In this document: one piece after another, positions 1 to 8,170 of the stretch
How positions within the stretch are numbered: position 1 is the stretch's first letter
How the letters are laid out: each line of letters opens with the position of its first letter
DNA from: Novosphingobium rosa NBRC 15208
GTDB lineage: Bacteria > Pseudomonadota > Alphaproteobacteria > Sphingomonadales > Sphingomonadaceae
Assembly (NCBI RefSeq): GCF_001598555.1
Contig: NZ_BCZE01000009.1
Span: 124,001-188,000, forward strand
Direction: 5' to 3'
DNA length: 64,000 bases
The notes under the pieces: model-generated
Told to the model about the DNA's origin: nothing
Database searches by the model: none
What the model saw: the letters and a program-made list of their open reading frames with translations, nothing else
Position numbers and translations under genes: made by a program

Positions 1-64
1 CGACAGGCGCACCGGAAAGCGCCAGCGCCAGAGCGGCGAGGGAGAGCAGGGGGGCTTTGGTCAT
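1..64 (-). CDS. Truncated 5' end of a secreted or membrane protein gene
   Basis: An ATG at 64-62 on the minus strand opens a frame that runs off the left edge with 21 codons visible. The residues are a short basic start (M-T-K) followed by a Leu/Ala-rich stretch, as in a signal peptide. It lies just beyond the terminator-like hairpin of the receptor gene to its right, so it is probably a separate transcript or a read-through member of the same unit. Nothing can be said about its function. The upstream ribosome-binding site is weak. Confidence 0.5.
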   Translation of the reverse strand, partial: MTKAPLLSLAALALALSGAPV

Positions 65-85
65 GGTGCGGACACTCAAGGGAAA

Positions 86-118
86 GGGCCGGTCGGACAA
101 GGAAAATCCGACCGGCCC
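86..118 (-). terminator. Rho-independent terminator after the TonB receptor gene
   Basis: Perfect 12-bp arms (86-97, GGGCCGGTCGGA, and 107-118) enclose a 9-nt loop. Read on the minus strand the stem is followed by TTTCCCTT. It starts 15 bases past the receptor stop codon. Confidence 0.75.
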
Positions 119-132
119 GCAGGTTTACACGA

Positions 133-2565
133 TCAGAACTTGTAGGCGGCGGTGATCGTCCCGTGGCGTCCGAAGATCGGGCGGCCAAGGAAGTAGCCGT
201 TGGTGTTGGCCGAGCCCACGGTGCGGACGTTGCCCTCGGTCAGGGCCAGCGTGTTGGTCACGTTCTCCACCGTCGCCTGGATCGAGAAGCGGTCGCTCAC
301 ATCCAGCGAGGCGCCCAGATCCAGCGTGTTGTAGCTGCCCAGCGGCTGCTGGTTCTCCAGATCGGCGAAGCGGTTGCCGATATGGGTGAAGGTGCCGAAG
401 ATGCGCGCCTTACCCCATGCCGTGCGCTGGGTGTAGGAGGGCGTGAAGGCCACCTGGAACTGCGGCTGGCGGTTGACCTGATGCCCGGAATTGGTTCCGA
501 AATCGAGGAACTTGCCATTCTGCCACACGCCGCGCGCGGCCAGCTGCAGACCCTCGACGGGGCGCAGCGCGCCTTCGAACTCCACGCCGTAAGCGCGCGA
601 TCCGCCGAACTGCACCACATTCTGCTCCACGCCATTGATGACGCGAATGTCCTGGAAGACCAGATTGTGGAAGCGGTTGTAGAAACCGGTCAGATAGAGG
701 TCATAGAGCTTCTTGGAGGTCTTGATGCCGATCTCATACTGGTCGGCGGTCTGCGGCTTGATGTTCTGCAGGCTGGTGGCATTGCCGCGCAGATCGTCGA
801 ACTGGGGCATCAGGGCGCCATGGTTGGCGCGCAGGAAGCCGTTGAGCTGGCGGTTGAAGGCGTAATCGGCGCCGGCGGTCCAGCTCACCTGCGTCTTGCC
901 GTAACGCACATCGCTATAGGTGCCGTTGAGATAGGTCGCGCCATTGTTGTAGGCCGTCAGCGGATTGTTATCGAGATCGCCCGTCGAGCTGTTCTCATAG
1001 TGATCGGTCATCGAGACATGCTCGACACGCACGCCGCCATCCAGACGCAGCTTGCCGATCTGCCATTCATCGCTGAGGTATCCGGCCACATTGTCGCTGA
1101 CGTAATAGGCGTTCACGTCATAGCTGTTGGCGCTGGTGAAGCCGTTGCGCGTCAGGATCGTGCCGTTGTTGAGCGAGGCATTGAGCACGCGGGCCTGCGG
1201 CTCGAGCGCCAGCAGGATGTTGTTGCCCAGATACCAGACGTCATGATCCGTCACATGCGCGACATAGCCGCCCAGCGTCAGCGTGTTGCCCTCGAAGATC
1301 TTGCGCGAGAGCTTCAGCTCGTCGGTCAGGCTCTGGATATGCTTCTGCACCGACCAGATGCCAGCCTGAATGGTCTGCTGGTCACCCGAAAGCGCCACGC
1401 CGCTGTCGGCATAGCTGACCGTGCCCGTGCCGCCCGCCCCGGCGAGATATTGCGAGACGGTCTGCGGATTGCTGCCGGTGAACAGGGCAAAGGTGTTCGA
1501 CGTGCCCTTGGTGAAGTTGAAGTTGTTTTGCAGTTGGAAGGCGCCGAAATCATAGCTGAAGGTGCTGCCCGCCGTCCACACATTGGCGCCTCGACCCTTC
1601 GACAGGTCCACGCCCAGCTTCTGCGTCGGCCCGCCATTGACGCTCGGCCCGGTCTCGATCAGCGTGTTGCGGATCTCGCGGCCCACCAGCGTGTCGGTGC
1701 GCGCGTCGAAACCGGGAAAGGTCGAGAAGGTGCCGTTCCCGGTCTGGAGCAACGGCATGGGTGCATAGAAAGCGTTCTGGTCACTGAGGTAACGGCCATA
1801 GACGTTCAGCTTGCCCGCATCGAAAGTGTGGGTCAGGCTGCCGGTGATCTGGCCGCCCTGATCGCCGTTGAAGCCGGTGTGGCGGAAACCGTCCGAATAG
1901 CGATAGAAGCCGCCGATCATATAGGTGGTGTTGTCGGTGATCGGGCCCTGGGCCACGGCATCGACGCGATAGGTGCCCTCGGTGCCATAGGTGGCGCGCA
2001 GCGAGAGATGCGGCTGGCTGGTGCCTTCCTTCAGGATGAAGTTGGTGGTAGCGCCGGGCTGGCCGTTGCTGAAGATGGGGCTGGGGCCGCCGCGCAGCAC
2101 TTCCATGCGCTCGACCGTATCGTCGAGGCGGAAGATCGAGCTGTTCTCGAGGAAAGACAGCGAAGAGGGCGCGATGATCGGCGAGCCGTTCATCTGCACC
2201 GTCAGGAAGGGCGCGTCGCCGGTCGATGGGAAGCCGCGGATAAAGACGTTGGCGCCGGCCTGACCGCCCGAGGATTCCACCCAGACGCCCGGCACGATCT
2301 TGAGCAGATCGGCGGTGGAGGTGGGCTGCACCTCGCGGATCTGCGCCGCCGATGCGGTGGAGATCGAGTAGGAGGCGTCGATCTTGCGCTGGCCCTCGCG
2401 GTTGGCGTTGCCGGTGACGACGATTTCCTGCGGCTCGGGGGTGGCGGCGGCGTCAGCGGCAGGCGCGGGGGTCGCCTGCTGGGCATGGGCCGGGGCGGCC
2501 AGCGCCGTTCCGGCGAGCAGCATCAGCGCGAGCGCCTTGCGGGGTTGAGAGATGGCAGAGTGCAT
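133..2565 (-). CDS. TonB-dependent outer-membrane receptor (no STN domain)
   Basis: An 810-residue receptor with a signal peptide cleaved after an AHA motif near residue 28, a plug domain (the EIVVTG TonB-box region, then LLKIVPGVWV and FIRGF) and a 22-strand-type barrel ending in aromatic F, as the family requires. The ATG at 2565 was chosen over one 21 bases upstream because AGGAAG lies at good spacing before it and the signal peptide then starts cleanly. Its plug is strongly similar to the next gene upstream (shared SFLENS, ERMEVLRGG versus QRVEAVRGG, GQPG), so the two are tandem paralogs. It lacks the signalling STN domain of its neighbour and probably only transports. The substrate is unknown; a siderophore-like or small organic ligand is inferred from the adjacent FecIR pair. 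Confidence 0.92.
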   Translation of the reverse strand: MHSAISQPRKALALMLLAGTALAAPAHAQQATPAPAADAAATPEPQEIVVTGNANREGQRKIDASYSISTASAAQIREVQPTSTADLLKIVPGVWVESSGGQAGANVFIRGFPSTGDAPFLTVQMNGSPIIAPSSLSFLENSSIFRLDDTVERMEVLRGGPSPIFSNGQPGATTNFILKEGTSQPHLSLRATYGTEGTYRVDAVAQGPITDNTTYMIGGFYRYSDGFRHTGFNGDQGGQITGSLTHTFDAGKLNVYGRYLSDQNAFYAPMPLLQTGNGTFSTFPGFDARTDTLVGREIRNTLIETGPSVNGGPTQKLGVDLSKGRGANVWTAGSTFSYDFGAFQLQNNFNFTKGTSNTFALFTGSNPQTVSQYLAGAGGTGTVSYADSGVALSGDQQTIQAGIWSVQKHIQSLTDELKLSRKIFEGNTLTLGGYVAHVTDHDVWYLGNNILLALEPQARVLNASLNNGTILTRNGFTSANSYDVNAYYVSDNVAGYLSDEWQIGKLRLDGGVRVEHVSMTDHYENSSTGDLDNNPLTAYNNGATYLNGTYSDVRYGKTQVSWTAGADYAFNRQLNGFLRANHGALMPQFDDLRGNATSLQNIKPQTADQYEIGIKTSKKLYDLYLTGFYNRFHNLVFQDIRVINGVEQNVVQFGGSRAYGVEFEGALRPVEGLQLAARGVWQNGKFLDFGTNSGHQVNRQPQFQVAFTPSYTQRTAWGKARIFGTFTHIGNRFADLENQQPLGSYNTLDLGASLDVSDRFSIQATVENVTNTLALTEGNVRTVGSANTNGYFLGRPIFGRHGTITAAYKF

Positions 2566-2725
2566 GGGTCTTCCTTCCTGCTTCATTATGGTTTTGTGCG
2601 CCCATGCCCGGGACGCGCGGGATCATGCCGTGCGGCACGCTGGCCGACGGAAAGTGTAAAATCAGTGCTGTGGTGGCTGCGGGTCTGAGCCTAGGGGGGA
2701 GCGCGGGGGCCTTGCTTCGTCATGG

Positions 2726-5392
2726 TCAGAACCCGTAACTGGCGGAGACCGCCACAGAGCGGCCAAGGATCGGGCGGGCAAACATCGCGCCGCTCGGCTG
2801 GGCGCCCAGCGTGCGGGGGTTGCCCTCGGTCAAGCCAATGGTGTTGGTGATGTTCTCGGCCCTGACCCGCAGGCGCAGGCGCTGCGTGAGATCGAGGCTG
2901 GCTCCGGCATCGAGCGTGACGAAATGCGGCAGCAACTGCTGGTTCTGCACATCGGACCAGCGGTCGCCCATATAGCTGATCGTGGTGAACAGGCTGGCCT
3001 TGCGGCGGCCAAGCTTCCCGTTCCAGCTGGGCGTGATGCGCCCTTGCCATTGCGGCTGGCGCTGCACGCGGTTGCCGCTGAGATCGGTGAGACCGTCATC
3101 GGTGAAGAAATGGCGGTAATGCGCATCGAGCCAGCTGCCCGAAAAGGCGATGGAGATGGCGGGCAGGGGATGCCACTGGCCTTCCAGCTCCACGCCCGTC
3201 GCGCTGGCGCCGCCGACCGAGGCCATGGGGGCGCCCTCGGTGATCACGGTGGTGACCAGACCCTGAAAGCGGTTGTGGAACAGGGTGGCGTAAAGGCTGA
3301 AGGGCGTGGTCGAAAGCTTGACCCCGCCCTCGATCGTATCGACCTGCGGGGTCAGGGTGATGCCATCGCGCAGATTGTCGAAGAAGGGGAAACTGTTGCC
3401 CCGGCTGAAGCGCATGAAGGCGCTCAGATGCGTGGTGGGGGCGTAATTGGCGCCCAGCGTCCAGCTCCATGCGCCGCCACGATAGCGCAAGGGCGTGGCT
3501 GTGCCGGTGAAGACCACATCATTGTTGTCGTAAAGCGTGCGCGGATCGCCATCGAGGCCGCCGGGGCCTGCCGGGCGTGTGTCGGCGATGGTGCCGTCCA
3601 CGGCATGGCTCTGGTGGCGCAGGCCCCCATCGATACGCAGGCGGTCGGTGACCTTGAGTTCTTCCACGCCATAAAAGGCCAGATCGTTGCCGGAGTAGCT
3701 GGCATCCACCAGAAAGCTGGCGCCGCTGGTGAAGCCGTCGCGGGTGACGGCGCGGCCATCGGCCAGCACCATGTTGACGCGGCGGGCATGAGGCTCGGCG
3801 GTGAGCAGCAGATCATTGCCGATGTTCCAGCGGTCGCGCGAGCCATAGGTGGTGGCATAGATGCCGACGGTGGCCTTGCTGGCTCCGGTGGTCCATTCCA
3901 GCGTGGCATCGTTGACCAGAGCGTCGATGCGCTTGGTGATGGTCCAGATGCCTGCCTCGACCACGCTTTGATTGGCGGACATGGGCTGGCCTGTCGCCGT
4001 GGCCAGCGATCCGATGCGGCCACCCATGCCGGCGGCCAGATCGGCGGCGCTCTGGGGCGGGGTGTTGTCGGGCACCAGGCCGGTGGTGTCGGCATGGCCG
4101 GAGAGCCAGCTGATCTTGTCGCGCAGGATCAGGCCATGCGCCGGACGCAGTTCCAGATTGCCGCCCAGCTGCACGATCCGCGCGCCGCGGCCATCGGCCA
4201 GATCATAGCGCGTGCCATCGCCCAGCGTGCCGCGCTGCGTGTCAGGCCCGGCCAGCGTGCCGCTGCTGGCGCTGAAACCGGGGTAAGCGCTGATGCTCTG
4301 CCCGTTCTGCTGCAGCGGGATGGGCAGCAGCCACTGGCTGCGATCGTTGAGATAACGCCCGAAGACCAGCAGCGAGCCCGAGCCCAGATCCTGCCGCAGA
4401 TTGGCGGTGATCTGCCCGCCGCGATCCGCGTCGAAACCGGGCGAGCGGATGCCGTCGCCGCGCGTGACATAGCCGCCGATCATGGCCCTGGTGCGAGGCC
4501 CCAGCGGACCGGAGAGATAGCCATCGGCGCGAGTCTCGCCATCGCTGATCAGCGTGGCCTTGATCATGCCTTCACGATGATCGCCACCCTCGCGCTGCAC
4601 CAGATTGACCGTCACCCCCGGCTGGCCCGAGGCAAACAGCGCGCCCGTGCCGCCGCGCACGGCCTCGACCCGCTGCACCGTCTCATCCATCTGATAGAGC
4701 TGCGAGTTTTCAAGGAAAGACAGGGTGGCGGGCGGAAAGAAAGGCACGCCCTCGCTCTGTAAGGTGACATATTCCGCATCGCCGCCCGAAGGGTAGCCGC
4801 GCACGAAGATGTTGGCGCCATTCTTGCCGCCCGACGTCTCGACCGTCAGCCCGGGCACCAGTTTCAGCACCTCCGCCGTGCTGGAGGGAGCAAGCTGATC
4901 GATGGCGGGCCGGTCGATGGTGGTGACGGCGAAGGCGGCCTGCTGGCGACGCTGGCCGCCGCCCGGCGTGCCGACCACCACGATATCGCTGGTCACGGCG
5001 ATCTGCGCCGGGGCGAGCGTTTCGGCATCGGTGAAGATGGGGCGCGGGCGCGGCGCGGGCGTGCGGGGCTCAGCCATGGGCGTCGCTTCCAGCAGATAGG
5101 CGCCGCCCGGCGCGGCGCGCGCCTGCCAGCCCGAGCCTTTGAGCAGCTGCGCCAGCGCCTTGTCCGGATCGAGCCGCGCATGCAGCCTTACGGAGCGTCG
5201 GCCCCGCGCATCGGTGGGCGCGAAAAGGATGGCGCGATGGCTCTGCTTGGCGAACAGCACCAGCGCCTCGGACAGGGGCATGGCGGGGATGTCGAAGGGC
5301 AGGGCCTGTCCTGCCAGCGCAACGCGAGGCATGGCGCAGAGCAGAAGCGCTGCATAACAGCCGATCCGCATCCTCCCGCGCAGCCATGGCAT
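2726..5392 (-). CDS. STN-type TonB-dependent transducer receptor (FecA-like)
   Basis: About 888 residues: signal peptide ending VALA, an STN (secretin/TonB short N-terminal) domain at roughly residues 30-100 with the usual FDIPAMPLSEAL start, a TonB box/plug (DIVVVGTP, VPGLTVETSGG, VRGYPSGGD) and a barrel ending in F. The STN domain of such receptors contacts FecR in the periplasm to signal ligand binding, and fecR and a sigma gene lie directly upstream in the same direction. The start is uncertain. The ATG at 5392 has AGAGGGG too close to it, while a TTG at 5458 has AAGGGGG at good spacing and would add 22 residues before the signal peptide. The protein is paralogous to the receptor just downstream. 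Confidence 0.9.
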   Translation of the reverse strand: MPWLRGRMRIGCYAALLLCAMPRVALAGQALPFDIPAMPLSEALVLFAKQSHRAILFAPTDARGRRSVRLHARLDPDKALAQLLKGSGWQARAAPGGAYLLEATPMAEPRTPAPRPRPIFTDAETLAPAQIAVTSDIVVVGTPGGGQRRQQAAFAVTTIDRPAIDQLAPSSTAEVLKLVPGLTVETSGGKNGANIFVRGYPSGGDAEYVTLQSEGVPFFPPATLSFLENSQLYQMDETVQRVEAVRGGTGALFASGQPGVTVNLVQREGGDHREGMIKATLISDGETRADGYLSGPLGPRTRAMIGGYVTRGDGIRSPGFDADRGGQITANLRQDLGSGSLLVFGRYLNDRSQWLLPIPLQQNGQSISAYPGFSASSGTLAGPDTQRGTLGDGTRYDLADGRGARIVQLGGNLELRPAHGLILRDKISWLSGHADTTGLVPDNTPPQSAADLAAGMGGRIGSLATATGQPMSANQSVVEAGIWTITKRIDALVNDATLEWTTGASKATVGIYATTYGSRDRWNIGNDLLLTAEPHARRVNMVLADGRAVTRDGFTSGASFLVDASYSGNDLAFYGVEELKVTDRLRIDGGLRHQSHAVDGTIADTRPAGPGGLDGDPRTLYDNNDVVFTGTATPLRYRGGAWSWTLGANYAPTTHLSAFMRFSRGNSFPFFDNLRDGITLTPQVDTIEGGVKLSTTPFSLYATLFHNRFQGLVTTVITEGAPMASVGGASATGVELEGQWHPLPAISIAFSGSWLDAHYRHFFTDDGLTDLSGNRVQRQPQWQGRITPSWNGKLGRRKASLFTTISYMGDRWSDVQNQQLLPHFVTLDAGASLDLTQRLRLRVRAENITNTIGLTEGNPRTLGAQPSGAMFARPILGRSVAVSASYGF

Positions 5393-5603
5393 TCCCCTCT
5401 TCCCTCGCGGCTCCGTCAGATGCGGGGCCTTCAAGGGACAAGACGCAGGCTTGTCCAAAACCCGAACCCCCTTTTCATATTTTTTTGTCCGAATGTTTCG
5501 GATCGGTTGTCCCTGTCTGCGCCATGCCGGAAACCGGCGCGTTGCGGCGCGCCGTCAGAATGCCAGCCTCAGGCCCTGTCTGACAATGATTTAGAGCAGG
5601 GGG
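5393..5603 (-). promoter_or_regulatory. Intergenic region between fecR-like gene and its receptor
   Basis: The 211-bp gap holds a perfect 6-bp dyad TCCGAA-tgt-TTCGGA (5488-5502) beside a run of seven T. The T run is on the wrong side for a terminator in either direction, so an operator or promoter element for the receptor gene is more likely. No clear FecI-type -35/-10 pair could be assigned by eye. Confidence 0.35.
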
Positions 5604-6611
5604 TCAGCGCGCGGTGACGGTGACGCCCTCATGCCCGTCATCCCGCACCCGCACCGGAAATCCGCTGGAGAGCGCATCGAGGAAGCGTGTGCTGTCCCCC
5701 GTGCGGAACGCGCCGGAGATGCGCAAAGCTCCGGCGCGCGGATCGGTCAGGCGGATCGGCTGGCGGCGATAGCGGTTGAACTCGCTCACCGCCTCGCCCA
5801 GCGAGAGGTTCTGGAACTGCAGCATGCCCTCGCGCCAGCTGGTGAGGGCGGACGGGTCGGGCAGATCGCGCACCACCCGGTCGCTGCCGCGCTGGGTGAG
5901 CAAGCGCCCCGGGGCCAGGGTTGCCTGCGTGCCGTCATCACTGATGTTCAATGTGCCGCTGGCGGCATAGGCGCGCAGCTGACCCGGATCGCCGCGCAGA
6001 TCGAAGCTGCCCTGCGCGGCGGTGAAATCCTGCCCGGCAACGGCGATCCGCCATGGCGTGGCCGAGGGCTTGATCCGGAACCAGCCCTGACCTTCCAGCC
6101 GCATCGAACGCTCGCCCGAAGCAAAGCGCACTTCCAGCCGGCTGTTGGTGTCGAGCGTGACCAGCGAACCATCGGGCAGGGTCACATCGGCCTGCTGGCC
6201 CACATCGGTGTGGAAGCTTTCGATGGTGGGCGCCTCGGCGTGAGAGGCCCTCCATGCATGGATGCTGTAGGCGGCCAGCGGCGTGCCAACCAGCGCCAGA
6301 GCGCCAGCGACCATCATCGCCTGACGCCGCCGCGCCGCCGGGCGGACCAGCATGGTGCGGGCGAGGGTCTGCTGGCGCAGGGCCAGCAGCGGATTTTCCT
6401 CGGCCAGCAGGGCGGCCTGCGTCTGAGCGGCGCCGACCCGCGCATAGGCCTGCGCATGCAGCGGGCTCGCGTCATGCCATGCCGCGAAGGCGGCCTGTAG
6501 CGAGGGGCTGGGGGCGGGGCCGGGGGCCTGCATCCGCTCATGCCAGAGCGCCGCCTGCGTCAGGAGAGCATCCTCAGCGATGGCGCCAGTCCTCGAATGC
6601 TGCGGCGACAT
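5604..6611 (-). CDS. FecR-family anti-sigma/transducer protein
   Basis: About 335 residues. It has a cytoplasmic N-terminal DUF4880-type segment (ALWHERMQ..., FAAWHDASPLHAQAYARV), one membrane helix after a basic RRRQ stretch (about residues 97-120), and a periplasmic FecR domain (LPDGSLVTLDTNSRLEV, GQGWFRI) with a C-terminal STN-like segment (FNRYRRQPIRL). FecR proteins hold the cognate ECF sigma in check and pass on the receptor's signal. The ATG at 6611 overlaps the sigma gene by 38 bases, so translation is probably coupled. The order sigma, FecR, STN receptor in one direction is the classic fecIRA layout. Confidence 0.9.
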   Translation of the reverse strand: MSPQHSRTGAIAEDALLTQAALWHERMQAPGPAPSPSLQAAFAAWHDASPLHAQAYARVGAAQTQAALLAEENPLLALRQQTLARTMLVRPAARRRQAMMVAGALALVGTPLAAYSIHAWRASHAEAPTIESFHTDVGQQADVTLPDGSLVTLDTNSRLEVRFASGERSMRLEGQGWFRIKPSATPWRIAVAGQDFTAAQGSFDLRGDPGQLRAYAASGTLNISDDGTQATLAPGRLLTQRGSDRVVRDLPDPSALTSWREGMLQFQNLSLGEAVSEFNRYRRQPIRLTDPRAGALRISGAFRTGDSTRFLDALSSGFPVRVRDDGHEGVTVTAR

Positions 6612-7149
6612 GCGCCAGCGCGCGCGCCTGGTGTTTTTCGGCAGCGCGGGTGGAAACGCCCAGCGCGCGGGCGACATCGGCCATCTTCAACCCTTCCATC
6701 ACGCGCAAGACAAAGACATCGCGGCTGCGTTCGGGAAGCTCCAGCAGCACGGCCTGTAGCCGGATTGCCGCCTCCTTGCTTTCCAAGACGCGGTCCGCGG
6801 GAATATCCGAACTTGGCAGCACCAGATCGTTACGCAATTCGTCGTGAAATTTCGTGTCGCGCACGGCTGCCCGCCGCGCGCTGTCCTTCAGCACATTGGC
6901 GGCGGTGACGAACAGGAAATGCTCCGGTTTCTCGATGGCGGTCGGATCGTCCATCCGGCTGAGGCGCAGATAGACGTCCTGCACCAGATCGGGCACGTCC
7001 GCCTTCACGCTCACCCGCCGCTCGAAAAAGCGATGCAGCGCCTGACCATAGCCCTGCGCCAGACGCGTCAGGACCAGTCCGCGCTTGCTGTGCGCGGGCG
7101 GCGGGCCATCCTCTGCCTCTTGCGGACTCGGTTGCTCATCGCGATCCAT
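6574..7149 (-). CDS. ECF RNA polymerase sigma factor, FecI-like
   Basis: 191 residues with sigma-70 region 2 (the stretch DLVQDVYLRLSRM, then HFLFVTAANVLKDSARR) and region 4 (LPERSRDVFVLRVMEGLKMADVARALGVS, a helix-turn-helix, then AAEKHQARAL). The ATG at 7149 is preceded by GAAGG at good spacing. A TTG 36 bases upstream gives a longer frame with no better signal. It overlaps the following fecR-like start and should direct transcription of the STN receptor 1.2 kb downstream. Confidence 0.9.
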   Translation of the reverse strand: MDRDEQPSPQEAEDGPPPAHSKRGLVLTRLAQGYGQALHRFFERRVSVKADVPDLVQDVYLRLSRMDDPTAIEKPEHFLFVTAANVLKDSARRAAVRDTKFHDELRNDLVLPSSDIPADRVLESKEAAIRLQAVLLELPERSRDVFVLRVMEGLKMADVARALGVSTRAAEKHQARALAHVAAAFEDWRHR

Positions 7150-7202
7150 CACGCCTTCTGGGCGCGCGCGGCGGCGATCTGTCAAGAGCGCGCCGAAGGC
7201 CT

Positions 7203-8144
7203 TCAGATTTTCGGCTGGATCTGCAGCGTCATCACATCGCTGTAATCGCCCGCCGCCAGACCATCCACGGCGCCCACCCGGATGCTGACCTGATGATGCT
7301 GGATGCCGCCCAGCGGCGGCGCGAACTGGGCCCGCATCGCGCCGCTGCTGTCCGCGCTGCTGAGCGAGGCATTGGCCAGCACGGGGCTGTAACGCACGCC
7401 GGGCGTGTTCGGGCTGCTGCGGCGCTTGATCTGGAAGCCGTTCTGCGAGCTGACGACCAGAGCGTAATCGTCATTGGCATAGGCGGTGAAGGCGAATTGC
7501 GCGCTTTCCTTGTTGTCCGTCAGTTCGCCCAGATCGATCAGCCGCATGTTGCCGCCCACCAGCCGCATCGAGGGGATGACCGAAAGCGAGAGCAGCACCG
7601 GCACCGTCATCTGCGAGTCCACATGGCCGTTACGGTCGACCAGCTGCGCCGCGATTTGCAAGGAGGCACTGTAGAAACCGGGCCGCGCCACCTGCCCTTC
7701 GCGCACGGACATGCCCAGCGTGGCGTTACCCGCAAGGCTGCCCGCATTGCCGACCGGCAGGCTGGCCGGATTGGCGGTGAAGGCCTGCGTTTCCTGAACC
7801 ACCGGCGCGGCTTGCCCGGCGATGGTCACATTGGTGAGAATGGCGCTGCTGCCCTGCACCAGACGCGCGCTGGCGCCGGTTTCCGGGCTGGTCTGGCTGT
7901 TGACCAGCACCATCTGCAGGCGCGCCCCGCCGCAATCGCCGCCGCTGGTGCGCGCGCTGATCTGCACCGGCGAGATGGCCGGCGAGGGATCGAAGGGATC
8001 GTAGCTGGCCGAAATGCCCGAGACGATGAGGCTGGTCAGCTGGCATCCATCCGCCGCCCGGGCCTGCCCCGGGGCTAGCAGGGCGAGTGGCGAGAGGGTC
8101 AGCAGGGCCAGCATCTTGGGGGCCAGGGCGCGGTTGGACATCAT
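7203..8144 (-). CDS. Chaperone-usher pilus tip subunit (spore coat U-like, CsuE type)
   Basis: About 313 residues with a signal peptide (basic start, Leu-rich core, cleavage near ARA-ADG). It has two successive beta-rich domains: an N-terminal cysteine-containing one (DGCQLTSLIV, GGDCGG) and a C-terminal pilin-like one ending DVMTLQIQPKI. It is about 1.5 times the length of the two pilins in the operon and lies last after the usher, as the tip adhesin of archaic Csu-type pili does. The ATG pair at 8144/8141 follows AAGGGA. An alternative ATG at 8174 overlaps the usher stop as ATGA and would allow coupling. The ligand is unknown; identification as tip adhesin is by position, length and fold pattern. 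Confidence 0.75.
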   Translation of the reverse strand: MMSNRALAPKMLALLTLSPLALLAPGQARAADGCQLTSLIVSGISASYDPFDPSPAISPVQISARTSGGDCGGARLQMVLVNSQTSPETGASARLVQGSSAILTNVTIAGQAAPVVQETQAFTANPASLPVGNAGSLAGNATLGMSVREGQVARPGFYSASLQIAAQLVDRNGHVDSQMTVPVLLSLSVIPSMRLVGGNMRLIDLGELTDNKESAQFAFTAYANDDYALVVSSQNGFQIKRRSSPNTPGVRYSPVLANASLSSADSSGAMRAQFAPPLGGIQHHQVSIRVGAVDGLAAGDYSDVMTLQIQPKI

Positions 8145-8170
8145 GAATCCCTTTCGTGTCATGCCTTGGC

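Noticed and set aside
163..2688. 841-codon open frame on the plus strand opposite the first TonB receptor
   Set aside because: Antisense shadow: low-complexity Gly/Ala/Arg/His-rich product, while the minus strand encodes a clear receptor with signal peptide, plug and barrel.
5478..5502. T run plus dyad as a terminator after the fecR-like gene
   Set aside because: The T run precedes the dyad on the plus strand and becomes A on the minus strand, so it does not have terminator layout in either direction.
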